Shown here: in pieces, positions 1 through 7,258 of the stretch
Numbering within the stretch: the first letter of the stretch is position 1
Layout of the letters: every line of letters starts with the position of its first letter
Source of the DNA: Caryophanales bacterium UBA3935
Lineage (GTDB): Bacteria; Bacillota_I; Bacilli_A; ML615J-28; CAG-698
Reading direction: 5' to 3'
NCBI GenBank assembly: GCA_002385755.1
Contig: DGED01000017.1
Coordinates: 13,489-28,274 of the forward strand
Length of the DNA: 14,786 nt
Notes under the pieces: generated by a model
The model's input: only the letters and a program-made list of their open reading frames with translations
The model's database searches: none
Told to the model about the DNA's origin: nothing
Program-made: the position numbers and the translations under genes

Positions 1-432
1 CTCCAAATAGCAACCCGCGTAATGTTTCGCCTTTTCCAAACTCATATCCCGATAGTTTCCGCACTCTTCCGGCTTCGCTCCCGGTATTTCCCCTTGATAC
101 CTCACGATAAAATCAAAAAGCTCAATAATTAACGGAAGAACAGCCGTTGAAGTCAAATTTCCATGGAGAATGAGATAAAAACCGGTTCGACACCCCATCG
201 GTCCGAAGTAAATAACCTTGTCACTCCACTCCTGATGATTACGAAGATAAACGGCACCCAAATGTTCGATGGCATGAATGCCATCCGTATCAAGCACGGG
301 TTCTCTGTTGGGGGCAGTCATGCGAATATCAAAAGTTGTGAGAACGACATCGTTCAAATAATCTTTTCTTGAAACATAGAACCCGGGTTGAAGCGTTAGA
401 TGGTTAACGGTAAAGCTGGGTATGTTATTCAT
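1..432 (-). CDS. luxS: S-ribosylhomocysteine lyase LuxS (3' end outside window)
   Basis: LuxS cleaves S-ribosylhomocysteine to homocysteine and DPD, the precursor of autoinducer-2, in the cytosolic activated methyl cycle. The frame is open from an ATG at 432 to the window edge and gives 144 residues; the family is usually about 150-160, so only the last dozen or so are missing. Metal-site and catalytic motifs are present: HAIEH at 53-57 (H53 and H57 metal ligands, E56 catalytic), GCRTGFY with catalytic C81, and ECGNYRDM with metal ligand C124. FDIRM and NREPVL near the N-terminus are also typical. The start has a GGTGAT ribosome binding site 5 nt upstream. It lies 15 nt behind the GNAT-like gene, so it is probably the distal gene of the long operon; no dedicated promoter or SAM riboswitch fits in that gap. 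Identity is secure; whether it serves signalling or only detoxification cannot be read here. Confidence 0.96.
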   Translation of the reverse strand, partial: MNNIPSFTVNHLTLQPGFYVSRKDYLNDVVLTTFDIRMTAPNREPVLDTDGIHAIEHLGAVYLRNHQEWSDKVIYFGPMGCRTGFYLILHGNLTSTAVLPLIIELFDFIVRYQGEIPGAKPEECGNYRDMSLEKAKHYAGCYLE

Positions 433-447
433 AATTATCACCGCGTT

Positions 448-870
448 TCATGCTATATCATATTTTAAAACGACCGCGTTTTTAAATTTTGTGTCATTAA
501 GATTAACTTCATCAATGTAAACGTCATTATTCTCAATTTCATAAAAGCCAATATGCTTAAAGATAATCCTGGCCTCTTTTTTTACAACGATCGCAATCAA
601 ATGTTTTACAGCCTTTTTTTTGGCTTTGTTAACAATTTTCTCGAACAATTCCATAATCAAATCATCGGTTATCGATTGGCGAAAAATAAAATAACGAATC
701 AGGGCGTTGTCATTAAATTCTTCGAAAGAAAGCGTGCCGATGATTTGCTTGTCATATACGAATTCGCCGTTCATTAACGCTTCTTCGTTTATATCGCCAA
801 TGAGCGACACTTCTTTAAGGAATTCCGCAACATCGTTTTTGTTTTCCTCATTGACCGATATAATCTCCAA
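448..870 (-). CDS. GNAT-like acetyltransferase, substrate unknown
   Basis: This small protein (about 140 residues) looks like a divergent GNAT-fold N-acetyltransferase. The evidence is a central strand-rich segment (IIGTLSFEEF then ALIRYFIF) followed by a helix, then IAIVVKKEARIIFKHIGFYEIE, which resembles the C-terminal part of the GNAT fold where an alanine or arginine precedes F-x-x-x-GF. A clear acetyl-CoA loop (Q/R-x-x-G-x-G/A) is not visible, so activity is uncertain. A GTG at 879 would add three residues but is part of the sequence GAGGTG, which reads better as the ribosome binding site of the TTG at 870 (6-nt spacer). The gene follows spoIIR by about 30 nt and precedes luxS by 15 nt. 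Bacillus subtilis has a GNAT gene (ywlB) in its own spoIIR-ywlC neighbourhood, so this may be its positional counterpart; that link is inference from memory of gene order. Confidence 0.6.
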   Translation of the reverse strand: MEIISVNEENKNDVAEFLKEVSLIGDINEEALMNGEFVYDKQIIGTLSFEEFNDNALIRYFIFRQSITDDLIMELFEKIVNKAKKKAVKHLIAIVVKKEARIIFKHIGFYEIENNDVYIDEVNLNDTKFKNAVVLKYDIA

Positions 871-900
871 AAAATTCACCTCAAAAACAATATATGCGTC

Positions 901-1392
901 TTATCCTCCTAAAAGAAGTTTTTTTAATTTCTCCCAGAAATAAAATTCATATTCAATATCGCCGCTTTCGGCATCCTCAAACGAGATTCCGTGATAATCG
1001 GGATAAAGCAGGCTCCACCAGTTCTTGCCTTCGCCCTTTCCGATTACGACCAATAAAGTCCGGTATTTACCGCCGGGAATCACTCGGCCGTTTATTGTCT
1101 TCGCCGGGTACTTAATTTTTTTGATCGATAACAGATAATTATCATGACGCAGGACCCTTTTAACGTCGGCTTCCAAAATATCGATATTTGCGATTACCTC
1201 GCCGGCAATATCGTTTTGATCGAAGCCGGCGATCCTTTTTTGTAACGCGCTGACAACGGCCATTTTTTCGTTTTGATCGGCCGATGAGTCGCTATTGGCG
1301 ATGACGCGGATTCTAAATTCGTTGTTTTCCTCCGGGATAAGCAAGATGATGGCTATAATGACGATAACAATTAAAAATACCTTTTTGCGCAT
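901..1392 (-). CDS. spoIIR: Stage II sporulation protein R (SpoIIR) homologue
   Basis: SpoIIR is the secreted signal protein made in the forespore that triggers SpoIIGA to cleave pro-sigma E in the mother cell. This 163-residue protein has an N-terminal hydrophobic signal or anchor (residues 4-19) followed by two SpoIIR hallmarks: RVIANSDSSADQ (30-41) and PGGKYRTLLVVIGKGEGKNWW (from about 106). The family normally continues NWWCV-LFPP-LCF; here the two cysteines are lost (NWWSLLYPDY). It is shorter than the Bacillus protein (about 220 residues). Start ATG 1392 is preceded by AAAGGTGATTAT, and that site is the 3' arm of a 9-bp inverted repeat (see 1393-1423). It lies 43 nt behind tsaC, the widest gap in the operon. 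The spoIIR/tsaC/prmC/prfA neighbourhood matches Bacillus and supports the call. Whether the organism still sporulates cannot be told from this window. Confidence 0.85.
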   Translation of the reverse strand: MRKKVFLIVIVIIAIILLIPEENNEFRIRVIANSDSSADQNEKMAVVSALQKRIAGFDQNDIAGEVIANIDILEADVKRVLRHDNYLLSIKKIKYPAKTINGRVIPGGKYRTLLVVIGKGEGKNWWSLLYPDYHGISFEDAESGDIEYEFYFWEKLKKLLLGG

Positions 1393-1423
1393 ATAATCAC
1401 CTTTTTATATTATTGGTGATTAT
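1393..1423 (-). promoter_or_regulatory. Hairpin masking the spoIIR ribosome binding site
   Basis: On the minus strand ATAATCACC is followed after 13 A/T-rich nucleotides by GGTGATTAT, a perfect 9-bp inverted repeat. The 3' arm contains the GGTGAT Shine-Dalgarno site and ends directly at the spoIIR ATG. There is no U-run behind it, so it is not a typical terminator. A translational control hairpin is the natural reading, but no folding calculation was made and the stem has only three G-C pairs. Confidence 0.5.
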
Positions 1424-1435
1424 TGCCATTTTATA

Positions 1436-1987
1436 CTATAATTTTATGCTTCCCTCTCTGATAACCACTATGTCGCCCCCCGCTAAATCGACCACAGTGG
1501 AAGGCTCGCCGAGCAAATCCCAGGGGTCGCTGATAAAATAATCAATGTCGTTCCCGAACCTGCTTTCGATTTCCTCATAATCATTCAATTCCGGTTCGCC
1601 GCTTTCGTTAACGGAGGTTGTGGCTAACGGCCCGAAACGGGAGAGCAAACGCAGGGCGGGCAGACAATCGGGCATCCGGAACGCGACTTTATTTTTTCCG
1701 GCGGGAAAAATGATCGTCAGAGGACCGGGCCAGAAACGTTCTATGAGATCACTTGCAAGGGGCGTGATTTCAATCCCCAGCGCTTTGATTTGCTCGATGC
1801 CGCCGCACAGATTAGCGATCGGCTTATCGCCGCGACGGTTTTTGAGACGAAATATTTTCTCGATCGCTTCCCGGTCATCATACAGGGCTCCGATCCCGTA
1901 AACCGTGTCGGTGGGAAAACAAATTACCTTTCCGCGCAAGTCGGCCTTGTTTAATTTTATAATTTCGTCTACTCGGATTTTTTCCAT
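1436..1987 (-). CDS. tsaC: L-threonylcarbamoyladenylate synthase (TsaC/YrdC/Sua5 family)
   Basis: The enzyme makes threonylcarbamoyl-AMP from threonine, bicarbonate and ATP, the first step of t6A37 modification of ANN-decoding tRNAs; it is cytosolic and hands its product to TsaD/TsaB/TsaE. Family motifs are easy to see: FPTDTVYGIGA (24-34), LKNRRGDKPI (48-57), WPGPLTIIFP (86-95), RMPDCLPALRLL, ATTSVNESGEP (122-132) and STVVDL followed by VIREG near the end. At 183 residues it is the short YrdC-only form; the C-terminal Sua5 domain of Bacillus YwlC is absent. The start overlaps the upstream membrane-protein gene by 19 nt and has only a weak ribosome binding site, suggesting translational coupling. 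The position beside spoIIR and prmC matches Bacillus ywlC. It ends with TAG. Confidence 0.95.
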   Translation of the reverse strand: MEKIRVDEIIKLNKADLRGKVICFPTDTVYGIGALYDDREAIEKIFRLKNRRGDKPIANLCGGIEQIKALGIEITPLASDLIERFWPGPLTIIFPAGKNKVAFRMPDCLPALRLLSRFGPLATTSVNESGEPELNDYEEIESRFGNDIDYFISDPWDLLGEPSTVVDLAGGDIVVIREGSIKL

Positions 1988-2955
1988 AGTTCGCTTACTT
2001 CATATAAATAATCATCTTGGGTGATTGTTTTTTGCTCCTTAAGGCGCATTAACTCCAACATGATTTTATTCTTTTCTTCAGAATCTATAATCCGATAATC
2101 GGTGATAAATCCCAATTCCTGCAAATGTTTTTTTATATTGAAGTCGCTTCTTACATCCTCGTCGCGAGCCCACGAATAATGAGGAACGTAGTTTTCCGCG
2201 TATGTTCCCGTTGTGGCTTCGCCGCTGTCCTCGTCTTCCGTCAAACTTTCCGCCTCGGCGGGGAAATATTCTTCCAATTCATTTTCTTTTTCTTGCAGGC
2301 TTTTTTCCACCGAGAGAATGAATTCCTTAAAGTTGAAAACATTCTTTTTCCGTTCGGATTCGGAAAACATGCCTTTGCGCTTTTTGTAATAAATCAATAT
2401 CACTAACACGCAAGCGATAATAATCACCGCCGCAACAATCGCGATAATTCCCAACGGAGGAATAACGGCGCTTCTTAACGGCAACAGTTTTGCGGTTTTT
2501 ATGCCGTTGCCTTGGCCTTGTTGTAAATCGGAGAGATTACTAAACTCTTCCGGGGAAAAGACTTTTATATTTTTAAAATCGTCAGTCCCCAAGGATTGCC
2601 GGATATTATTTTTATCATAAACGACAAGGGAAAATACGTCGCCGCTTTTCAGCGACAGAGCCACGACCTGCACGTCGTTTCGAGAGTTTGTCTCCAGACG
2701 GTATAATTTATTGTTTAACTCAATCCGCAATTGATAATCTTTGGGCGTTTCGTTATAGAAACAGATAGCGTAATAGACTTTATCGTTGAATACGCCGTAA
2801 TAAACTTTGATCGCGTAATTGACGCCCGAATATTCGTCTCCCAACAAGCGATATTCCTCGTATGCGTCGCTAACTTTTTCATCAAATTCTGTTATAAAAT
2901 CATCGCGAAACGAAGACATCGCGATTAGCGATAATGTCAATAAGATATATTTCAT
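1969..2955 (-). CDS. Single-pass membrane protein of unknown function with SHOCT-like tail
   Basis: I do not recognise this 328-residue protein as a named family. It starts with a likely signal peptide (about residues 1-15), has an acidic, strand-rich extracytoplasmic domain (about 20-150), one strong transmembrane helix (about 163-190, rich in I, V and A) followed by the basic stop sequence YYKKRKG, and a cytoplasmic part (195-328) with an acidic low-complexity stretch at 226-246. The last 30 residues (LMRLKEQKTITQDDYLYEVSELW) resemble SHOCT domains, the short C-terminal helices with the pattern L-x-x-L-K-x-L-x-x-x-G-x-I-T-x-x-E-F, although the glycine is missing. The start ATG 2955 has AGAGGT upstream. 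It sits 9 nt behind prmC and overlaps tsaC by 19 nt, so it is firmly part of the operon. It interrupts an otherwise conserved prmC/tsaC/spoIIR block. A role in envelope sensing or anchoring is speculation. Confidence 0.85.
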   Translation of the reverse strand: MKYILLTLSLIAMSSFRDDFITEFDEKVSDAYEEYRLLGDEYSGVNYAIKVYYGVFNDKVYYAICFYNETPKDYQLRIELNNKLYRLETNSRNDVQVVALSLKSGDVFSLVVYDKNNIRQSLGTDDFKNIKVFSPEEFSNLSDLQQGQGNGIKTAKLLPLRSAVIPPLGIIAIVAAVIIIACVLVILIYYKKRKGMFSESERKKNVFNFKEFILSVEKSLQEKENELEEYFPAEAESLTEDEDSGEATTGTYAENYVPHYSWARDEDVRSDFNIKKHLQELGFITDYRIIDSEEKNKIMLELMRLKEQKTITQDDYLYEVSELWKKSE

Positions 2956-2964
2956 ATTAAACCT

Positions 2965-3801
2965 CTAATCAGTTTTTATAATCATAACCCGATCGCGGTC
3001 GCTTAAGTCTTTTTCGACCGTCGCGCGGCCGGCAAGCCCCGATTTTGCCGCCAACGCCATGATCTCGTTTTTTTTGTTCGCGGGAATCTCCAAAATAATT
3101 ATCCCCGCTTTTTTAAGATACCCCCGCGCCTCATCAAAAATCCGCGAATAAAAACGCAGACCTTGATCCGGCGCGTATAGAGCGCCGGGCGGCTCGTTGT
3201 CGCGAACGATCGGCTCGGCTTCGTGCTCGCCAGCCAAATACGGGGGGTTGGAGACAATAGCGTCATATTTTCCGGTAACTTCAGCAAATAAATCGCTTAA
3301 GATAAAACTTATTTCAAGATTATAATCCCGCGCGTTCTCGGCGGCCGTTTTCAGCGCCGCGGGCGAGATGTCGACCGCCGCGATATTGCTCGCCGGCAGG
3401 TTTTTCTTCAGCGCCAAGGCAATCGCGCCGCTCCCGCAGCAAAGATCCAATATCGCCGGGTTATCATACCCGCGCAACCGGTCGAGGGCAATATCGACCA
3501 ATATTTCCGTCTCCGGCCGGGGTATCAACACCGACTCGTTCACCTTAAGTCTCAGACCATAAAAATGGGCGAAACCGAAGATATATTGAACCGGGATATT
3601 TTTCTCCGCGTAAGCGGAAAAATTCTTGATTATTTTTTCGCGCGTTCCCGCGGGCGTCGGCGAATCAAAATTCATAATAAGTTCGCTAAGAGTAAACCCG
3701 GTCGTTTCCAAAATAATAATTTTTACCGCGCTTTCCTCTTTCCCGAGAGTATTCGCTTTTTCTTTAAGCTCGTTGTACAGCCGTCGATATGTCATCGTCA
3801 T
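2965..3801 (-). CDS. prmC: Release factor glutamine methyltransferase PrmC
   Basis: PrmC methylates the glutamine of the GGQ motif in release factors RF1 and RF2, using S-adenosylmethionine. The 278-residue protein has the family architecture: an N-terminal helical domain (about 1-75), the linker signature YIFGFAHFYG (73-82) and VLIPRPETE (91-99), the SAM-binding motif I DLCCGSGAIAL (119-129), the acidic VDIS (143-146) and the catalytic NPPY (185-188). Its substrate RF1 is encoded two genes upstream; in Bacillus the two are adjacent, whereas here alr lies between them. The start ATG 3801 overlaps the alr stop (ATGA). A second ATG two codons later (3795) has better spacing from the upstream GGGGA and is an equally good start. 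It ends with TAG, 9 nt before the next gene. Confidence 0.96.
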   Translation of the reverse strand: MTMTYRRLYNELKEKANTLGKEESAVKIIILETTGFTLSELIMNFDSPTPAGTREKIIKNFSAYAEKNIPVQYIFGFAHFYGLRLKVNESVLIPRPETEILVDIALDRLRGYDNPAILDLCCGSGAIALALKKNLPASNIAAVDISPAALKTAAENARDYNLEISFILSDLFAEVTGKYDAIVSNPPYLAGEHEAEPIVRDNEPPGALYAPDQGLRFYSRIFDEARGYLKKAGIIILEIPANKKNEIMALAAKSGLAGRATVEKDLSDRDRVMIIKTD

Positions 3802-4817
3802 TCCCCGACATATCTTTTATCCGCAATGTTTAACATGCAGAGAATCTCGTGCGGTACGGTATTTAAATAACTAGCCATCTCGCTCACCGTAAGCTCAGGC
3901 GATGTAATAATGAATTCCGTTTCGGTATCAACAGTCTCGTCAACCCGGGCAAATAAGTGATTCATGCATACCTTGCCGACGGTCGGGAAACGTTTCTTGT
4001 TCGCCATAACGGGAAAACCCGCGAGACTCCGTCGAAAACCGTTATAATAACCAATCGGAAGAACGGCGATGATTTCGTCCGCTTGGGCGCGATACGCGCG
4101 GTCATAACCGACGGTCTCGCCTTTTTTTATTTTCCGGACGGCCAGCGGTTTTGTGATGATTCTTATTATTTGCTCCGTGTTTTGCTGCGCGCCGTAAAGA
4201 TCAATACCGACGCGAATATAATTTCCGCATGCGATCGAATCGTAAGTGATGCTGGCCGCGCAATGAATACATTCGAATTTCTGCTCGCCTATATACTCGG
4301 CAAATTTTTTTTCCTGAAGCCGGGCGTTTTCCTTATCGGTAAAATGCGTGTATATGCCTTCGGGACGAAAAGCGGGATTTCCGGCAATGAGCCGATAAGA
4401 CTCCCGGTATTCCGCTATATCGGAAAACCCGAGGCGATTCATCCCGGTATCGATTTGAAAATGAACCTTGACGGGACGTTTGAAAGAATAAGCGCGCAAA
4501 CCTCTGGCTTCTTCAAGCGAATTGACGGTTATCGCGAAATTCCCATACCGATCGACCAAAGGGTAGTCGGCGGGGTCTATGCCGTTTAAAATCAAAATGT
4601 CAGCATCGATCCCGGCGTCGGCCAAACGAATGGCTTCCCGAATGTCGACGACCGCCATCAGGGAAATGCCTTGCTTGGATAAGAATCGGGCGATCCGCTC
4701 GTCTCCCAAACGGTAGGCGTCGCTTTTAATAACCGGGATCACTTTCTTCCCGGATGCTTTGGCGACCTTCTCGAGATTATCTTTAAGCTTTCCTAAATCG
4801 ATTTCGATATACAGCAT
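3798..4817 (-). CDS. alr: Alanine racemase-family PLP enzyme
   Basis: Alanine racemase interconverts L- and D-alanine for peptidoglycan. The 339-residue protein is short for the family (usually 360-390). The PLP lysine is K31 in PVIKSDAY (family: AVVKANAYGHG). The second catalytic base is Y238 in VGYDRAY. R202 in IRVGIDLYG is the arginine that contacts the pyridine nitrogen, and Y257 lies in PIGYYNGF (family: PIGYADG). Some positions are divergent: the usual CMDQ is CMNH (N286), GHG is RLG, and ADG is YNG. The substrate may therefore be alanine or another small amino acid such as serine. The start ATG 4817 has CCGGAG upstream. It lies 14 nt after prfA and overlaps prmC by 4 nt (ATGA), so it is inserted between RF1 and its methyltransferase. 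The family call is firm; the exact substrate is less so. Confidence 0.9.
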   Translation of the reverse strand: MLYIEIDLGKLKDNLEKVAKASGKKVIPVIKSDAYRLGDERIARFLSKQGISLMAVVDIREAIRLADAGIDADILILNGIDPADYPLVDRYGNFAITVNSLEEARGLRAYSFKRPVKVHFQIDTGMNRLGFSDIAEYRESYRLIAGNPAFRPEGIYTHFTDKENARLQEKKFAEYIGEQKFECIHCAASITYDSIACGNYIRVGIDLYGAQQNTEQIIRIITKPLAVRKIKKGETVGYDRAYRAQADEIIAVLPIGYYNGFRRSLAGFPVMANKKRFPTVGKVCMNHLFARVDETVDTETEFIITSPELTVSEMASYLNTVPHEILCMLNIADKRYVGE

Positions 4818-4831
4818 AAACGACTCCGGTT

Positions 4832-5896
4832 TTATTTTGCCTGCGCGAGCATTTGCTTTTGGTTTTCAAGCAACAAAGCGTCGATAATAATATCCAATTT
4901 ACCTTCCATTATCCGGTCAAGTTGTTGTACGGTAAGGCCGATCCGATGGTCGGTAACCCGGTTCTGCGGGTAATTATAGGTTCTTATCTTCTCGCTGCGG
5001 TCGCCATGGCCGATTTTCGCCAGTCTTTCCTGCCCCTCTTTCTCCAACTGCTCCTGGAGCAGGCGGTCATAGAGGCGGGTCCGCAGCATTTTTAAGGCGT
5101 TGGCTTTGTTTTCATGCTGCGATTTCGCGTCTTGGCACGCCGCGACCACGCCCGTGGGGATATGCGTGGCCCGGACGGCGGATTTAGTCGTATTCACGCT
5201 TTGCCCGCCGGGCCCGGAAGAGCAATATACGTCGATCCGGACATCGGCCATGTTAAGTTCGAAGTCAATCTCATCGGCCTCGGGCATTACAAGCACCGTG
5301 GCGGTTGAAGTGTGAATCCTGCCCTGCGATTCGGTAACCGGAACCCGTTGAACGCGGTGCGCTCCCGATTCGTATTTTAATAACGAATAAACGCGGTCGC
5401 CCTCGATTTTAAATTCTATCAAGGAAAAACCGCCGCGTTCGGCCTCATAAGCGCTTAACACTTCAATCTTCCAGCCTTTTTCGGTGGCGTACCGCGAATA
5501 CATCCGGAATAAGTCGCCCGCGAAAATATTGGCTTCGTCCCCTCCGGCGGCGCCCCTTATTTCCACAATAACGTTCTTTTCGTCATTGGGGTCTTTCGGC
5601 AGCAAAAGAATTTTCAATTCCTCTTCTAGCTCTCTTGTCCGCAAATTCAATTCTTCTTTTTCGGCGCGGGCAAGCTCGGCGATTTCTTTATCCCCGGAGC
5701 CCGCCAGTTCCTGAAGATCGGCAATCTGTTTTATGGCGATCTTATATTCGCGATATAAGTGCACCGTTTTCTCAAGCGCGCGCTGGCGGCGCATTAATTC
5801 CGTCATTTTTTTTATATCGCTTATGACTTCCTCTTTTTGCAAGTCTTCATTAATCTTCTCATATTCTTTTTCCAGTAATTCAAGTCTTTCTTGCAA
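4832..5896 (-). CDS. prfA: Peptide chain release factor 1 (RF1)
   Basis: RF1 recognises UAA and UAG in the ribosomal A site and triggers peptide release. Counting from the TTG start, the protein has about 354 residues, normal for the family. It has a helical N-terminal domain, the codon-recognition tripeptide PVT (about 186-188, in RVQRVPVTESQGRIHTS) and the catalytic GGQ (about 230-232, in SSGPGGQSVNTT). PVT rather than SPF marks it as RF1, not RF2. A GTG at 5905 would add three residues, but that GTG lies inside AAGGGGTGA, which resembles a full Shine-Dalgarno site for the TTG at 5896; the resulting N-terminus (M-Q-E-R-L-x-x-L-E) also matches the usual RF1 start M-L-D-R-L. dnaB ends just upstream with three in-frame TAA codons. 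The modifying enzyme PrmC is two genes downstream. Confidence 0.96.
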   Translation of the reverse strand: MQERLELLEKEYEKINEDLQKEEVISDIKKMTELMRRQRALEKTVHLYREYKIAIKQIADLQELAGSGDKEIAELARAEKEELNLRTRELEEELKILLLPKDPNDEKNVIVEIRGAAGGDEANIFAGDLFRMYSRYATEKGWKIEVLSAYEAERGGFSLIEFKIEGDRVYSLLKYESGAHRVQRVPVTESQGRIHTSTATVLVMPEADEIDFELNMADVRIDVYCSSGPGGQSVNTTKSAVRATHIPTGVVAACQDAKSQHENKANALKMLRTRLYDRLLQEQLEKEGQERLAKIGHGDRSEKIRTYNYPQNRVTDHRIGLTVQQLDRIMEGKLDIIIDALLLENQKQMLAQAK

Positions 5897-5914
5897 ATTG
5901 TTCACCCCTTATTA

Positions 5915-7258
5915 TTATTCAGCGTCTTCTACGCTGCAAAACATCGAGTACGCGCCTTTGAAGACCAGTCGAATACTGTCGGTTACGCCCTGACGGTTTT
6001 TGGCGACAATCAATTCCGTTTGCACGTTGCGGAATTTTCGCGTCGTATCCTCGTCGCCCTTTGCCGGCTCGCGATGCAAAAACATTACGATATCGGCGTC
6101 CTGCTCGATACTGCCCGACTCGCGCAAGTCGGAAAGAATCGGCCTCTTATTCTCGCGCTGCTCGATGAGACGCGAAAGTTGCGATAATGCCAAAACGGGA
6201 ACGTCAAGCTCGCGGGACATCATTTTCAATTGTCGCGAGATTTTAGAGACTTCGTCAACGCGGTTCATCGTCCTTCTTCTCGTCGTGAGCAACTGTAAAT
6301 AGTCGATAATAACGAGATCCAGTTTCCCGTCGCGCTTGAGCTTCCGGCATACCGTGACGAGTTCCTCGACGTCGGTCGCGCCCGCTTCGTCCAAATACAG
6401 ATTAAAGCGGTCAAGTTTTGTTTTTGCGGCGTAAAGCGAGGCCATTTCCGTTTCGTTAAGTTTGCCGCTCCTAATTTTATTTAGCGTTAAACCCGAATGC
6501 GAGCTGTAAAGCCGCATCAATAATTGGTCGATTCCCATCTCCAAGGAGAAAAAAGCCACGTGGGCATCCATCAGCTCGCAAGCATTTGTGGCGACGTTAA
6601 GCGCGAAAGCCGATTTCCCAATCCCGGGCCGCGCCGCGAGAATTATCAGCTCGCCTTTTTGAAAACCAAAAGTTAATTTATTCAAAGCCTTAAATCCGGT
6701 ATCTAACCCGGTCAGGGTGTCGCCCGTTTTTTGCTTGTTTCGCTCAATAATCGATAAAACTTTATCGGTCACGTTGTCGATGCGGATTAAATCGACCGTC
6801 TTGCGCTTGTTAAGCGTCTCGATGATATTGCGCTCGGCGGTATCGATTATTTCTTCAAAAGAAAGTTTGCGGTCGAGAATTTGATTCGACAGTTCCTGCA
6901 TTTTGCGCAGCAACTCGCGCTCGACCGATTTTTCTTTAATAATTTGAATATAAGCCGCGACATTCGCGACCGAAGGAATGGCGTCCATAAGCTCGAATAA
7001 ATACTCGCCGCCGCCCGTAGCCTCGTAAAGACCTTTCTGTTTTAAATACTCGATTACGGAACTGACGTCGATTTCTTTTTTGGCTTTGTCCAGGGCGATA
7101 ATCGCGTTCATAATATTGATATTTTCCTGAAAATAAAAATCAGTGTAATCGAGTTGGCTGACCACTTCCGACACAAGGCGGTTTTCAATCAGGACCGAAC
7201 CCAACACATAATTTTCCGCTTCTCTGCTGCTGGGAATTTGTCTTTGCATTTCCATCAT
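5915..7258 (-). CDS. dnaB: Replicative DNA helicase DnaB
   Basis: This hexameric 5'-3' helicase unwinds DNA at the replication fork (named DnaC in Bacillus). The 447-residue length is normal. The N-terminal helical domain begins with IPSSREAENYVLGSVL (8-23, family: P-x-x-x-E-A-E-x-x-V-L-G). After a linker the RecA-like domain carries Walker A ARPGIGKSAFAL (about 209-220), the catalytic segment FFSLEM (236-241), Walker B LVIIDYLQLL (315-324) and the conserved stretch SQLSRLIEQRENKRP with LSDLRESGSIEQDAD (359-389). No intein is present. The ATG at 7258 overlaps the upstream stop (ATGATG), and a second ATG follows directly; GGAG lies 5 or 8 nt upstream. The gene order rplI-dnaB is the Bacillus one. 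The reading frame ends with TAA TAA TAA. Confidence 0.97.
   Translation of the reverse strand: MMEMQRQIPSSREAENYVLGSVLIENRLVSEVVSQLDYTDFYFQENINIMNAIIALDKAKKEIDVSSVIEYLKQKGLYEATGGGEYLFELMDAIPSVANVAAYIQIIKEKSVERELLRKMQELSNQILDRKLSFEEIIDTAERNIIETLNKRKTVDLIRIDNVTDKVLSIIERNKQKTGDTLTGLDTGFKALNKLTFGFQKGELIILAARPGIGKSAFALNVATNACELMDAHVAFFSLEMGIDQLLMRLYSSHSGLTLNKIRSGKLNETEMASLYAAKTKLDRFNLYLDEAGATDVEELVTVCRKLKRDGKLDLVIIDYLQLLTTRRRTMNRVDEVSKISRQLKMMSRELDVPVLALSQLSRLIEQRENKRPILSDLRESGSIEQDADIVMFLHREPAKGDEDTTRKFRNVQTELIVAKNRQGVTDSIRLVFKGAYSMFCSVEDAE

Noticed and set aside
433..447. Possible SAM or SAH riboswitch or own promoter before luxS
   Set aside because: Only 15 nt separate luxS from the previous gene, enough for a ribosome binding site but not a riboswitch; A/T-rich sequence upstream has no convincing -35/-10 pair.
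3957..4589. A 210-codon open frame on the plus strand
   Set aside because: It lies fully opposite alr, whose PLP-site motifs are clear, has no ribosome binding site and no recognisable domain. It is a shadow frame.
5906..5917. Three consecutive in-frame TAA codons at the end of dnaB
   Set aside because: Probably chance in an A/T-rich junction that also forms the prfA ribosome binding site; no functional meaning can be supported.
6600..6640. Walker A of DnaB reads GIGKS instead of the common GKT form
   Set aside because: G-x-x-G-x-G-K-[ST] still fits, with all other helicase motifs intact; normal variation.
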